A stretch of DNA of 64,000 nucleotides from Zerene cesonia. Its lineage: Eukaryota; Arthropoda; Insecta; Lepidoptera; Pieridae. This document shows positions 12,101-20,751 of this stretch, piece after piece (within the stretch, counting starts at the first letter, position 1; each line of letters opens with the position of its first letter). Under the pieces are notes generated by a model. The model saw nothing but the letters and a program-made list of their open reading frames with translations. It had not been told where the DNA came from and searched no databases. The stretch spans positions 558,001-622,000 of the forward strand of contig NW_024045136.1 in NCBI RefSeq assembly GCF_012273895.1, read 5' to 3'. A program made the position numbers and the translations under genes.

Positions 12101-15100
12101 AGTAAAATAATTAAACAAATAGGTCAAGTATGACTATCCTCTTATTAACATTATTTGAGATAAATAAATGAGAAGAAAGAGTAGAAACACAACCGAACTA
12201 AAAACTAACACCCAACCCAATTGCCTCCGTGAAATTAAAACCTTTAGTTATTAGATTAGTTGGTGACAAATCAAAGCTAGATTTGTCACCAACTAACTAC
12301 CAATCACACTGCCGCGCAAAACTTCATCAAAATTCATAACACCAAACTGGATTTAACAACTTTAGTACGTAAGAATATTCAAATATAGCCTACTCTTGCA
12401 ATAACTCGAGTCTATATCAATATTTTTTATAGTTAAACCAATATTGATTACCTGGGTTGATAATGATGTCTCGGCGTCCGCCGCTCGACGGCCGGCGTCG
12501 CAACCGACACGTTGCTTTCACCTGAAACATTATAACTTCATAAAAAAAAAAATACAATTATAATAGTTTCGTATCTTTAAACTAATTGGTACAGTGGTCA
12601 ACGAGTAATAAAGAGTGTTGATAACATTAAAATAGATGTATAATATAGATATATTTACAGACGTTAAAATCCTACTAATATTATAAATGGGAAAGGTTGT
12701 AAGGATGTGTGATTGTGTGTGTGTGTGTTTGTTGCTCTTTCACGCAAAGACTACTGAACCGATTGCAATGAAATTTGGAACGTACACAGCTGGACAACTG
12801 GAATAACATATTGGCATTTTTTATTGTGATATTCCTACAGGATACGAACCTGTATTACGCGGGTGAAACCGCGGGGCGCAGCTAGGTTTCAATATTTTAA
12901 GGTTCAAAAAGGAAATTATCGAAAATCACCACTAGATGGCGCTATTTTCAATTTCTTGTAATGCGATTAAATATTATGAGAAGTGCACACGCTCACAAGT
13001 TATATTAGAACAGAGAGAACTTTGAAAGGTATTCTGGTAGTACGTCCGTACATTTTATTCGTATATAGACAACAATCTTAACCCTTTTTCAACACTATGA
13101 TATCCACCGCACTTCAAAAAGAATCGAATTCACAACCGGTGGAGGTTGTAGGTTATCATTTTCTTTTTTGGTTGTGTTACTTGATAAATTCATAGGGCTT
13201 AAATCGACTGACGTGATTCCTTTGTGTTTGATAGAAAATGTTGCCATTTGATCCTATTTTAGAATTAGCAATGCTGTGCGCCCAAAAAAATCTATACTAA
13301 TGTCATAAAGCTGAAGTGTGTGTTTGTTTGTTTGAACACACTAATCTCAGGAACTACTTGTCCGATTTGAAAAATTCTTTCAGTCTTTAATAGCCCATTT
13401 ATTGAGGAAGGCTATAGGCTATATATGAACCACGGGCGAAGCCGTTTATACTAAATGAAATATTGCAATAAATAATTAATTATAATATGTATGATTGAAT
13501 GAGCTCATGAAGAAATAGGTCAATTTCGATTTTCTTTTTTTCAAAGTGAGAGAATAATGAGTAGTCAGTTGTGTAGAACAAATACTCTCCGATGCCAAGG
13601 AGAGTAGAGAGTGACAAGTCTTCATTTTATCGCGTTAACACATCTAAATCCCGTGTTAATTTACTTTAACTACGCGGGCGGAGAGCTAGTACTAAGTAAA
13701 CAGAACAGATTTCACTACCACGCCATTGAACACCACCTAGAGCTTTAATCCTTTTCAATCACAGACCAATCAACCAACCAACCAATCAACCAGCCAAGGA
13801 ATCAAACAATTAATCAATCAATCGACTAACCAACCCATCCGCCAATCAACAATCAACCACCCAACCAACCAGCCAGCCAACCAACCGCACACACCAATCC
13901 TCACCAGAAGACAGATGCCTGCATATCCTGCGCCGCTTCCTGCTCGGGCTGTCGCCCGCTTTGCTCGACAGCTCGCCGTCCGACGAGCCGGCCCCGGACA
14001 CCATCGATTCCACGGGACCCTCCAGCGGGTTTGTGTCCTGGAAGAAGATATGAGCATCTGTCAGATACCTAATTTTTTATTTTATAGAATGGCATTGCTT
14101 TATAAATGATTAATATATTTTTAAAGATTAAAAAAAGATCGATCGAATCGTCTTTTGAAGAACCCTTAAGAAAAGTCTTTTTAAGATTTAAAGAAGGTTC
14201 CCGGGGAAGTCGTGGGTATCTTATGCAATATTTATCCCTTTAAAAAAGAATAGTCCAGGGCAGGTTACCACGAATGACGTCAGATGACCTACATAGCATA
14301 AGCTATATCATTTTTCGTATGTCATTGTTTTGTGCTCTGCCATTTTTCTACCCTTGGAATGGGAAGACTTCATTGTAGTCCTAGGGGGACTAGGACCGAC
14401 TAGAATAGCAATACCAATGACTACTTAGGTTCTTCTATTATTAACCACAATGCGTTTAACCACAATTATTTATTTTTTATTTTTATTTTTATTTTCCTTT
14501 ATCGTTAGGGTTGCCTGGTAGAGTTCGCTACCTAGCGATAAGGCCGCTCTTTGCGAATTTAATTTAAGATTTTTGTACGCCTGCTTATTTTTTGATTTTT
14601 TACGCAATAAAGAATTTTAATTTCAATGCATCAGTAAATACCTCAGAACTTTATAAATTGTTAAATGCATATAAAATAAATATATTATGCACGACTTTTT
14701 TTTAATTGCACGCTACGTATCATCGTAATATTATTAACACCTTTCCCATAACTCTTACCATGTTGTGATGATGATGAGGCGGATGGTGTATGTGTGATGA
14801 GTCGGCGGAGGTACCGGCCGCGCCTGGACTGACTCGTACCTCTGAAACATAGGACATATAAACTATAGGCGTCATTTTAAGAAAATTTTGAACGTTTTAG
14901 TACTAAATATTCAAAACTTTAAAGCATAATTTTTAAACTATCGGATCGTCCCGTTTACATGTAGCGTATGATAAACGGTAAAATAATTTTTTTAATAGAT
15001 CCAGTAGTTCCTGATATTAGCGCTTTCAAATAAACAAACATACAATTCAGCTTTTTATTAGTAAGAATAGATAATTCTTTCCGTCCCTTATATCTCTATT

Positions 15101-18100
15101 ATTTACTTTTATCTTTTCTCTAAAAATGGTCTATCAAATTAAAAATATTTATCGCCGATCTGTGTTCATTCCATTTTTAATTTATTTATAACTAACTGCG
15201 CCCCGCGGTTTCACCCGCGTAAGTCCGTATCCCGTAGTAATATCGGGATAAAAAGTTGCTTTATGTTATTCCAGTTGTTCAGCTATCTACGTACCAAATT
15301 TCATTGCAATCAGTTCAGTAGTTTTAACGTGAAAGAATAGTAAACACACACATACACATACATACATCCATCCTTACAAACTTTCGCATTTATAATATTA
15401 TTAGGATAGGATAAGTAGGATTAGTAGGATTAATAGGATTAGTAGGACTAGTAGGATATTAGAAGGTTCAGATAACTAGCGCAAGATGCTTATACAATGA
15501 AGGAACTTCAACAAAATTTAACAATAGCGCAGTGCGGCTGTAGGATTCGAATTTATCTCTTCCAGGCAAATGCCTCTGTACAGAAAACGGAAAATAGCTG
15601 AAGGTGTTTAACGGTTAGTGAAATTATGATAACGTTAGAACATTCTCATTTTATTTGAAAGAAATTAATATGGTATGATATACAGATGTGATGCATGTAT
15701 GGTATACAGATGCATTTCAATCGAATTGAGAAACCTTCTCTATTTTGACGTCGGTTCAAATATTGTACACCAGCTGTTGTCCGCGGCTTCGCTCACGTAG
15801 TTTAAGAACATTAACAGTTGTCATAAATGTCGCATTAGTAAATGAGTATAGTGGTGAAGTCCCATAGTGGGGTATGGGGCAGACGATATACATCTGTTTC
15901 ATCGGATCGATTTTCTTTATGGACACATAGTTGATCAGCTATCTGTGTCCTCTCAGACGGAGACATATATTTTTGCTAGTCCCCACCGGGACTCTAACCG
16001 CAGTACTGTAAGGACAACTCCTTACTCCATTTTGTGAAACGAAGGAATCTTTATTACTACATAGTATAAAACAAAGTCGCTTTCTCTGTCCCAATGTCCC
16101 TATGTATGTTTAAATCTTTAAAACTAAGCAACGCATATTGACGGGGTTTTTTAAATAGATTAAGTGATTCAAGAGGAAGGTTTATATGTATAATAACATC
16201 TATAAAACTCCTCCGAATTTAGCGCGTGCGAAGCCGAGGGCAAAAGCTAGTTTGGTATATATTATTTCCATAACTTTGACAACTCGAAGACCTATATCAT
16301 CATCCTCTCTCTCTCTCTCTCTCCTTCTCCGTGTTTCGAACAATTACGTCGTAGATCGCCGTCAAAAAAAAAAGCGCGCTAAGGCAATCAAAAACCCAAT
16401 TTTGCTTACAAAACCAAATCACATTCTAAACCGGCCCCGCTTGCGTCCCTATCGCGCGCGACGGGACGTAGGCGCGCGCGAGCGAGACGGCGATCTCGCC
16501 GAACTTTCGCCCATACTATCGCTTTACGTAAGAGCGCAGTGCAACTGGGTTAAATGATAACATCGCATCGGTGACCACTGTTCGGTCTAGTTTCAACTGA
16601 CAGCACGATATTGCCCGCGAAGTGGCAGATGGGATACCTATATACTGATGACTCAACTATGTACTTAAGAGATCACTTCTAAGTGATAAGGCCGCCTAAC
16701 AAATTGTACTCTTTTTTTTTAATCATACGTTATTTTTAAGTTTCCTTCTTTGTAACATTTTGTTGAATATATTTTCCTAATACATATAAATTACGTGTCA
16801 CATTGTTTGTTCGCGGTGGACTTCTAAACTACTCAACCGATTTTAATCAAATTTGCACACCATGTGCACCATGGGCAAACTTGATATATCAAAGAAAGAA
16901 AATTAACTTAATATATAAATGCAAGGGTAAATGACTGGACCTTAGTGATGTATCAACGCACAGCCCATACTAATGCACCGATCGGACTGAAATTTGGCAT
17001 GCTGCTGACCACTATGCTGCTGGCATCCACTAAGAAAGGATTTTTGACAAATTTACACCCAGAGCGATACAATAGGGGATGAAAGTTTGTATATTGAAAA
17101 TTCGTTTTGACCTCGCGGGCGAAGCTCCAGACGACAGCCAGTATGATCGTAGAGCATATTTCATATTGCTATATGATAAGTGATCATGCTAAAAACGAGG
17201 TCCTGTCCGGTACGAGGGTACGGTACCCTGAAAACACGCGAAATCATCGCATTTTCCATAGAACCAACGAAATTTCCATCGAATGTCCGTCTGTACAAAA
17301 GAAAACAGAAATCCCACCATACACAAAGCGATTGTTTAATATGCAGTGAGTATTCAGATTAACTTCTCGTCGGCCGACAGTTTTCAACGTGGAAATTAAT
17401 TCCGACAAATCATTTTGCATTGTCTTCATTCGGATGTTTGGAACGAAATTTTTCGAGGGAATTAATTAACGAACGCTCCCCAGTTGTCCTCTGTTATAAG
17501 TAATATTACGATTAGTACTTGATATTTGCACATTTAACCAAACCACGTGTCATGTTGGTTGGTTGTCCCCGACGGATTCCTAATACTCCTTGCTCATCCG
17601 TCGCGTTGATTATACCACAATAATGTATTATTTTAACTTATGTATATTTATCTAATGTACGTTACGTACTAACCATATCGGCCTAAAAGCTGCTAATGCT
17701 TAGTGGCCTCCCTCTTTAGGTCGCCACACAAATATGCGTATATTATGTTGTAATTTTGTTTTCTTTATTAATATTGTTGTTTTTCTTTCATTATATATTC
17801 TGTTGTATGGTGTGCGTAATAAATATATTATATCATTATTATTAAACTAATACCCACATAGGAGGCCTGTGTCCTAGCAGTGGGTACGTGTATGGGCTGA
17901 TGATGATTAAACTAATAAAATTAACCAATCGTGCACATACGCCGCTTTTGCTCCAAGCCATGACCTTAAGATAGAATACCTAGTCTATATTATGACTGCC
18001 AGGGCGGAATCGTGGCGTGCAGTTGGTGAACAACTAGCCTACTAGCTACACGCTCTAGACGTAGGTGTATCTTAATATACATAAATTACGTGTCACGTTG

Positions 18101-18406
18101 TTTGTCCGCGGACGGGCGTACTCCTAAACTGCTGAACCGACTTTAATCAAATTAGCGCATCACGCGCACTTGGATCCATCTTAAAATATAGGATAGTTAA
18201 CATTGCCGCAATTGCGATGAATGACCACCAGATCGTAGCCAGTGAGTGCTGTCAGTAAACACGTATATATAATCTTCAACTCACCGACGCTCAACCGCCT
18301 CTGGTCGTGGTGGGTGTGGTGGTGGTGCTGCTGCCGCTTCGCCGGCGCCGGCGGCGGCGACTGCGCGACGCACGCCTCCTTCGGGCTGCCGGCGCTGCTG
18401 CCATCG
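24..18406 (-). CDS. RNF38: RNF38/RNF44-family RING-H2 E3 ubiquitin ligase, 14 exons, 3' and 5' ends missing
   Basis: Gene-level entry. The exons, in transcript order, are 18406-18285, 14841-14759, 14037-13905, 12521-12452, 11915-11756, 11179-11006, 9551-9480, 4004-3888, 3517-3410, 2772-2704, 2267-2100, 1324-1241, 756 into the 467-629 gap, and 136-24. About 1600 coding bases (~530 residues) are visible, and reading phase is kept at every junction that can be tested. The last visible exon carries a RING-H2 core with CVVCMCEFEARQTLRVLPC followed by HEFHAKCVDKWL, nearly identical to vertebrate RNF38/RNF44. Upstream, DSPSRKRRR and SSGES match conserved N-terminal motifs of that family. These proteins transfer ubiquitin from an E2 to substrates; the target here is unknown. 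The middle is His/Pro/Ala/Gly-rich. Missing are the final RING exon (Cys-Pro-Ile-Cys half, before base 1), the piece in the gap, and the start codon. Choosing between RNF38 and RNF44 is not possible, since insects usually have one gene for both. Confidence 0.9.
467..629. other. assembly gap (163 N)
   Basis: Run of N. It removes the 3' part of one RNF38-like exon and its splice donor. About 40 residues around the conserved YEALL helix are expected here. Confidence 1.
630..756 (-). CDS. RNF38: RNF38-like exon running into assembly gap
   Basis: Encodes QLTYKQFIRVIQVFLNLLAM, then FPLSPYGEPRGDDGADSPE, ending ETEN at the gap. This matches the hydrophobic stretch and acidic linker just before the conserved NYEALLNLAERL helix of RNF38/44, which must lie in the N run. 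The acceptor (GAACGAG before 756) has a poor pyrimidine tract, so the upstream border is the least certain in the gene. Confidence 0.75.
1241..1324 (-). CDS. RNF38: RNF38-like exon (Pro-rich)
   Basis: 84 bases, phase 0 to 0, encoding GGGGLVNALPQLHVASPLSL then PPPPPTYQ. Flanked by ACAG at the acceptor and GTAACA at the donor. Proline-rich linker of the family; no catalytic residues. Confidence 0.85.
2100..2267 (-). CDS. RNF38: RNF38-like exon (Gly/Val- and His-rich)
   Basis: 168 bases, phase 0 to 0. Starts QRRNGGGVGVSVSGGV, passes SRGRPYVRTAPRW and ends HPHAHAHPVHHIHAQ before GTAAAG. The RGRPYVRTAPRW part is in the position of the Arg-rich segment before the proline region in vertebrate RNF38. 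Very GC-rich compared with its AT-rich introns. Confidence 0.85.
2355..2530 (-). repeat. interspersed repeat (family G)
   Basis: Shares GCCAAATTTCAGCCCGATC and the following GTGCGTTGATAGATCACTA with the reverse complement of 16940-17120. Lies in an RNF38-like intron. Confidence 0.6.
2704..2772 (-). CDS. RNF38: RNF38-like exon (short, His-rich end)
   Basis: 69 bases, phase 0 to 0, reading AQRTPIELMASHHARHAL then SHHHH. The acceptor is ATTTTCCAG and the donor CAC followed by GTGAGT, both close to consensus. The QR-xxx-E-L pattern resembles the QRIENEVELL segment of vertebrate RNF38. Confidence 0.85.
3140..3340 (+). mobile_element. tRNA-derived SINE (family S2)
   Basis: The head has a B-box-like GGGTTCAATTCCC and an upstream A-box-like GTGGTTAACGCGTGAGCG. 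The body contains GGCTGATCACCTACTTGTCC and ends CACGGGACTTCACT. Related copies lie at 15850-15990, 19330-19440, 31572-31755, 40160-40376 and 56600-56730. It is intronic in the RNF38-like gene. Confidence 0.65.
3410..3517 (-). CDS. RNF38: RNF38-like exon
   Basis: 108 bases, phase 0 to 0: RAEGGRLDMLGGGEGTLSPL then QPTPDLHHAPLLLATE. Acceptor GATTTTCAG, donor GAG followed by GTGAGT. Linker sequence without a recognised domain. Confidence 0.85.
3888..4004 (-). CDS. RNF38: RNF38-like exon (Pro/His-rich)
   Basis: 117 bases, phase 0 to 0: MGGMYAGLQYHGSFAPPPPP, then RGPFASPPHPHTHYIANSQ, followed by the strong donor GTAAGT. The leading Met is internal, since the exon joins the one ending at 9480 in phase 0 through an ACAACAG acceptor. 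Confidence 0.87.
4005..9479 (-). other. 5.5-kb RNF38-like intron, mostly single-copy looking
   Basis: Between exons 9551-9480 and 4004-3888. Base composition is strongly AT-rich. Apart from a Helitron-like copy at about 5038-5215, I recognise none of the repeat families that crowd the rest of the window. No exon with supporting splice sites and family similarity was found inside. Confidence 0.7.
5038..5215 (-). mobile_element. Helitron-like element, diverged
   Basis: Opens CTTTCCGCCCGCGATTTCGC and ends ACTTTCACATTTATAAGATT then AGTAAGGA, the reverse-strand layout of the Lep1-like families in this window. Confidence 0.5.
9480..9551 (-). CDS. RNF38: RNF38-like exon (short)
   Basis: 72 bases, phase 0 to 0: VASIAGGEMWPAVLPALPHP then LRYQ, followed by GTACAG. 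Acceptor GAACGCAG. GC-rich in an AT-rich surrounding. No domain. Confidence 0.82.
11006..11179 (-). CDS. RNF38: RNF38-like exon with long His-Ala-Pro tract
   Basis: 174 bases, phase 0 to 0. Starts MSLRGARLNALGGGVGW, continues with about 35 residues built from HAH, HPH and HTH units, and ends HRDQRTQ before GTATGA. Histidine occupies nearly every second position. Such tracts occur in metal-binding or nuclear-speckle proteins, but their role here is unknown. The underlying DNA is alternating purine-pyrimidine. Confidence 0.85.
11520..11567 (-). CDS. candidate 48-base cassette exon or decayed duplicate in RNF38-like gene
   Basis: The reverse strand reads GTRKYGDNSLPLDISQ, phase 0 to 0, followed by GTGGGC. 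Its last 20 bases and the following intron bases resemble the end of the exon at 11915-11756 (PLLLDINQ). The acceptor (TTCATAAG) is preceded by purine-rich sequence, so splicing in may be inefficient. Inclusion would keep the frame. Confidence 0.35.
11756..11915 (-). CDS. RNF38: RNF38-like exon with His-rich tract and GC donor
   Basis: 160 bases. The first base completes an Arg codon, then RRVRYMSGGNGGVCPQHRL, a HAPHAHPHPHPHAHQHPHA tract and PLLLDINQ. The end resembles the VMVDIHDQ motif of vertebrate RNF38. The donor reads CAG followed by GCGAGT, a GC-AG intron. The next exon is entered in phase 0, which supports this border. Confidence 0.82.
12256..12296. repeat. perfect 17-bp inverted repeat (hairpin)
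   Basis: Left arm TTAGTTGGTGACAAATC, loop AAAGCTA, right arm its exact reverse complement. It lies within an RNF38-like intron. Pairing does not continue outward, so it is shorter than a usual microRNA precursor. Confidence 0.85.
12452..12521 (-). CDS. RNF38: RNF38-like exon
   Basis: 70 bases, entered with two bases and left with two: GESNVSVATPAVERRTPRHH then YQP plus a split Arg. Joined to 14037-13905 it gives SSGES, equivalent to the FSGERCNTP region of vertebrate RNF38. Acceptor ATGTTTCAG, donor GTAATC. Confidence 0.87.
12670..12885 (+). mobile_element. Lep1-type nonautonomous Helitron
   Basis: 5' TCCTACTAATATTATAAATG, internal CTACTGAACCGATTGCAATG, and 3' hairpin CGCGGGTGAAACCGCG followed by GGGCGCAGCTAG. 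No terminal inverted repeats. The TC start and hairpin-CTAG end fit Helitrons. Confidence 0.75.
13280..13450 (+). repeat. interspersed repeat, Helitron-like
   Basis: Contains AGGAACTACTTGTCCGATTT then GAAAAATTCTTTCAG, and ends near ACCACGGGCGAAGCCG. A related copy is at 45165-45320. Confidence 0.5.
13760..13890. repeat. degenerate CCAA/CAAT tandem repeat
   Basis: About 130 bases made almost only of CCAA, CAAT and CAGC units. It abuts the donor side of the RNF38-like exon at 13905, with the splice site about 15 bases away. Confidence 0.85.
13905..14037 (-). CDS. RNF38: RNF38-like exon with basic DSPSRKRRR motif
   Basis: 133 bases: DTNPLEGPVESMVSGAGSSD, then GELSSKAGDSPSRKRRRICR and HLSS with a split Gly. 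DSPSRKRRR corresponds to DSPSPKRRR of vertebrate RNF38 and looks like a nuclear localisation signal. Acceptor CTTCTTCCAG, donor GTGAGG. A CCAA-type tandem repeat starts just 3' of the donor. Confidence 0.9.
14505..14625 (+). repeat. non-LTR retroposon 3' end (family T)
   Basis: Starts GGTTGCCTGGTAGAG, contains a short hairpin CTACCTAGCGATAAGGCCGC, and ends in an A-rich AATAAAG tail. Same family as 16660-16770, 28035-28170, 45463-45600 and reverse 50880-51000. Confidence 0.6.
14759..14841 (-). CDS. RNF38: RNF38-like exon (His-rich end)
   Basis: 83 bases, entered with two bases: VRVSPGAAGTSADSSHIHHP then PHHHHNM before GTAAGA. Acceptor ATGTTTCAG. The VRVSPG part matches the LQMSPRR region that precedes DSPSPKRRR in the vertebrate proteins. 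Confidence 0.85.
15192..15407 (-). mobile_element. Lep1-type nonautonomous Helitron
   Basis: Reverse orientation: hairpin CCGCGGTTTCACCCGCG near the left edge, CTTTCGCATTTATAATATTA at the right. The terminal CTAG has mutated to CTAA. Confidence 0.7.
15850..15990 (-). mobile_element. SINE family S2 fragment
   Basis: Reverse-oriented GTGAAGTCCCATAGTGGGGT, TACATCTGTTTCATCGGATC and a head remnant near CCACCGGGACTCTAAC. Confidence 0.6.
16056..16255 (+). mobile_element. Helitron-like element
   Basis: Opens ACTACATAGTATAAAACAAA, and ends GCGTGCGAAGCCGAGGGC then AAAAGCTAGT. The CTAG end after a GC-rich stretch fits a Helitron 3' end. The 37372-37500 segment shares GATTCAAGAGGAAGGTTTAT. Confidence 0.5.
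16660..16770 (+). repeat. non-LTR retroposon 3' end (family T)
   Basis: Contains GAGATCACTTCTAAGTGATA followed by AGGCCGCCTAACAAATTGTA, as in 28035-28170. Confidence 0.55.
16940..17120 (+). repeat. interspersed repeat (family G)
   Basis: Reverse-complement partner of 2355-2530 (ATCGGACTGAAATTTGGCAT). Ends near CTCGCGGGCGAAGCTCC. Confidence 0.55.
18285..18406 (-). CDS. RNF38: most 5' RNF38-like exon recognised
   Basis: 122 bases with a single base at each end completing split codons: DGSSAGSPKEACVAQSPPPA, then PAKRQQHHHHTHHDQRRLSV and a split Glu. Acceptor TCGTTGCAG, donor GTGAGT. No start codon lies in frame upstream within the exon, so at least one more 5' exon exists; I could not place it. 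Confidence 0.82.
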
Positions 18407-19329
18407 CTGCAACGATGAAAATACACTGCATGTTAGTAATGATAATAGAATTTTTAACAAAATATATAAACCGCATTCAAATTATCAGAACTGGACTATA
18501 TTTAAATGGGACCACGAGTGAGGCGTCAGCCAGATAAATAAAACTCATCGAAATCGTTTCACTATATAGAGCCTTATTGATAGACCTTGCGATGGAATTT
18601 CCAAAAGAAACTCATTCATTCTCGCAGTATGTTTAAGAAAATTTATAACCATTTAAAAAGAAAACTTAATTCGTAACTTATTAAAGGAAAATATATGACG
18701 AAATATTCAGTGAACGTTTACGTTTCGTATTTTACATCAAAACAATGTAAATCTTTAAAATTGTGCAAAAAAAAATTGTCCCATTTAAGAAAAAAACCGA
18801 ATTTAAAAAAATCAATATTTTCGTTTGTACATTCAGAAAGCAAAACTTCCAACTGGAGTATTACATTACATTATCATTTCATTCCTCCACCGCGCGAACG
18901 AAGCCGCGGGCAGAGGCGAGTTGCACTAAAACATCAATAGCTCCACTCTATTATCGAGTCTAAACAGTTTTCGCCGATTTTTTTTTTTATCTCGCCACGC
19001 TTATCGTCTCTGGCTAACCATAGCGATACCGTGGATGAAGATGGGCAAATAGACACACGACCATTCAAGTTAGATCCCTCTATTATATAGCAGAGCATAC
19101 ATAATAGAGGTCTGGTTGTCAATTCAAAATGTGATAGGACCATTTCTATACAATTTTGTGACGTTTTTAAAAGGGCTTATGAAATGTCACAGTCCAAAAC
19201 CGTTTCATTACTATACTCATCACTTACGAGGAGGCAGCTCTTGACAAGACAAAATAATTATCTGGTTGTCAAACTCAATGAATTTGTATTCTAACTCGTC
19301 ATCATTAATGCAAGAAATTTCATCAAAAA

Positions 19330-19440
19330 TTCAGGAGGCTAATCACCTACTTGTCTTTTGAGATATTGAACAGTGAAAAGTGAAACAGATGTATATCATC
19401 TGCCCCACACCCCACTACATACACACACGGGACTTCACGT
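19330..19440 (+). mobile_element. SINE family S2 fragment (no head)
   Basis: CAGGAGGCTAATCACCTACT through CAGATGTATATCATCTGCCC to CACGGGACTTCACG. Confidence 0.6.
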
Positions 19441-19467
19441 AAGAATATAAGAATATCATTTGAAAGC

Positions 19468-19750
19468 CAGCTCGCACCGGGGAAGTACCACACCCCCACA
19501 GAAAACCGGCGTGAAATAATAGCTTGCTATTGTGTTTCGTGTGGTGAGTGGGGGAGCCGGAGGCCTATTTCCTTCTCCTAGCCCTTCCCAGTCCATTCCT
19601 TCTTTCCAGTCAGTCCTTTCCTTGTCCCTTATCCCTTAAAAGCGGGCAGCGCATTTACAGAGGTCTAAGCCTCTGCGAATGTACATGGGCGGTGGTGATT
19701 GTTAACCATCAGGCGAACCACCAGCTCAGTTGCTCGCTATGACATAAAAA
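19468..19750 (+). mobile_element. retroposon family S3
   Basis: CAGCTCGCACCGGGGAAGTA to ATGGGCGGTGGTGATTGTTA, ACCATCAGGCGAACCACCAG, then CTATGACATAAAAAAAA. Copies at 48480-48775 (+) and 62284-62475 (-). The A-rich end marks it as retroposed. Confidence 0.6.
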
Positions 19751-19919
19751 AAAAGGCCTATGACCCAGCAGTGGAAACATAATATATGGCCTGGTGATGA
19801 ATCTCTTTTATATATTAAAGTGAATCTCTATATCATTTGGTCAAACAATCACGCGTGGACTGAGGCACCAATATCGCTACTTATTTTTTTATTGTATCAT
19901 ATTATACTTACTATACTTA

Positions 19920-20023
19920 ATATTAATAATATTATAAATGCGGAAGTTTGTAAGGATGCGTGCGTGTTTGTTGCTCTTTCACGCAAAAACTACTGAACCG
20001 GTGAAACTACGGGGCGCAGCTAG
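19920..20023 (+). mobile_element. Lep1-type Helitron, internally deleted
   Basis: 5' half to ACTACTGAACCG joins directly to GGTGAAACTACGGGGCGCAG and CTAG. About 100 internal bases are missing, with a few bases of microhomology (ACCG/CCGG) at the join. Confidence 0.7.
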
Positions 20024-20399
20024 TTGGTCATAATCAGTAGAAGCATCTTATGGATAAGAAATTTTCGGCAAAATTACAAAAAATTAAGAGGCCTATTCAC
20101 TATTCAGTCTTTTGTGTTGAAGCGTTTGACAATTTGAACGAAGTCAGTCAGTCACACAGACCAACTGCCCTGTATGTTGGGTCAGGTAGTCCATAGCGTT
20201 TGTTAAGAGATAATTTGGGGTCCCTTGATAGCTGTTGCACACTAGCAGCATACATTAACACACATGAATATATCTATATACATGTGTAACTAAAGTGCCG
20301 ATCCGTGTTTGTGTGAATGTTTTATGTTAATGTTGCAACTTCGATTTCGATGCGTATGTGTGTGCGTCTATATATTCCATGGGTGTCGTAATCTAGACA

Positions 20400-20640
20400 T
20401 ACTAAGTTTTACCTGTGATATGTCCCGCCTTGTCGTTGTATCATCAACGTAATGTAAATACTCCTTTAGATTCGATTTTGACCCACTTTAAACGGATAGA
20501 TTTAATTCAAACGTTGTACACTTATCAAGGATCGGGGACCATACGATTATTACATGTTTTAATTATTTTATCGTTATTAGAACGCCAGGATTTAAAAAAT
20601 CCTTTGTGTATACTCAGTTTAAAGAGCAAATGAGACACTT
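20400..20640 (-). repeat. interspersed repeat (family H)
   Basis: Contains TTTGACCCACTTTAAACGGA and CACTTATCAAGGATCGGGGA. Related copies: 21945-22120 (+), 42880-43080 (-), 48780-48925 (+). Confidence 0.55.
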
Positions 20641-20751
20641 CAGTTGTTGATTCAATAAGAGGTGTGTTATTCAAACTCAAGCACTTATTAAAATAAAATA
20701 AAATATAATAGTTTAAAAAAACTATAATAATAATAATAATAAAAATCATCT

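Larger units (their letters stand above)
18407..20640. other. upstream flank or 5' intron of RNF38-like gene
   Basis: No further exon could be supported. Contains repeat copies listed separately (19330-19440, 19468-19750, 19920-20023, 20400-20640) and otherwise AT-rich single-copy sequence. Confidence 0.6.
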
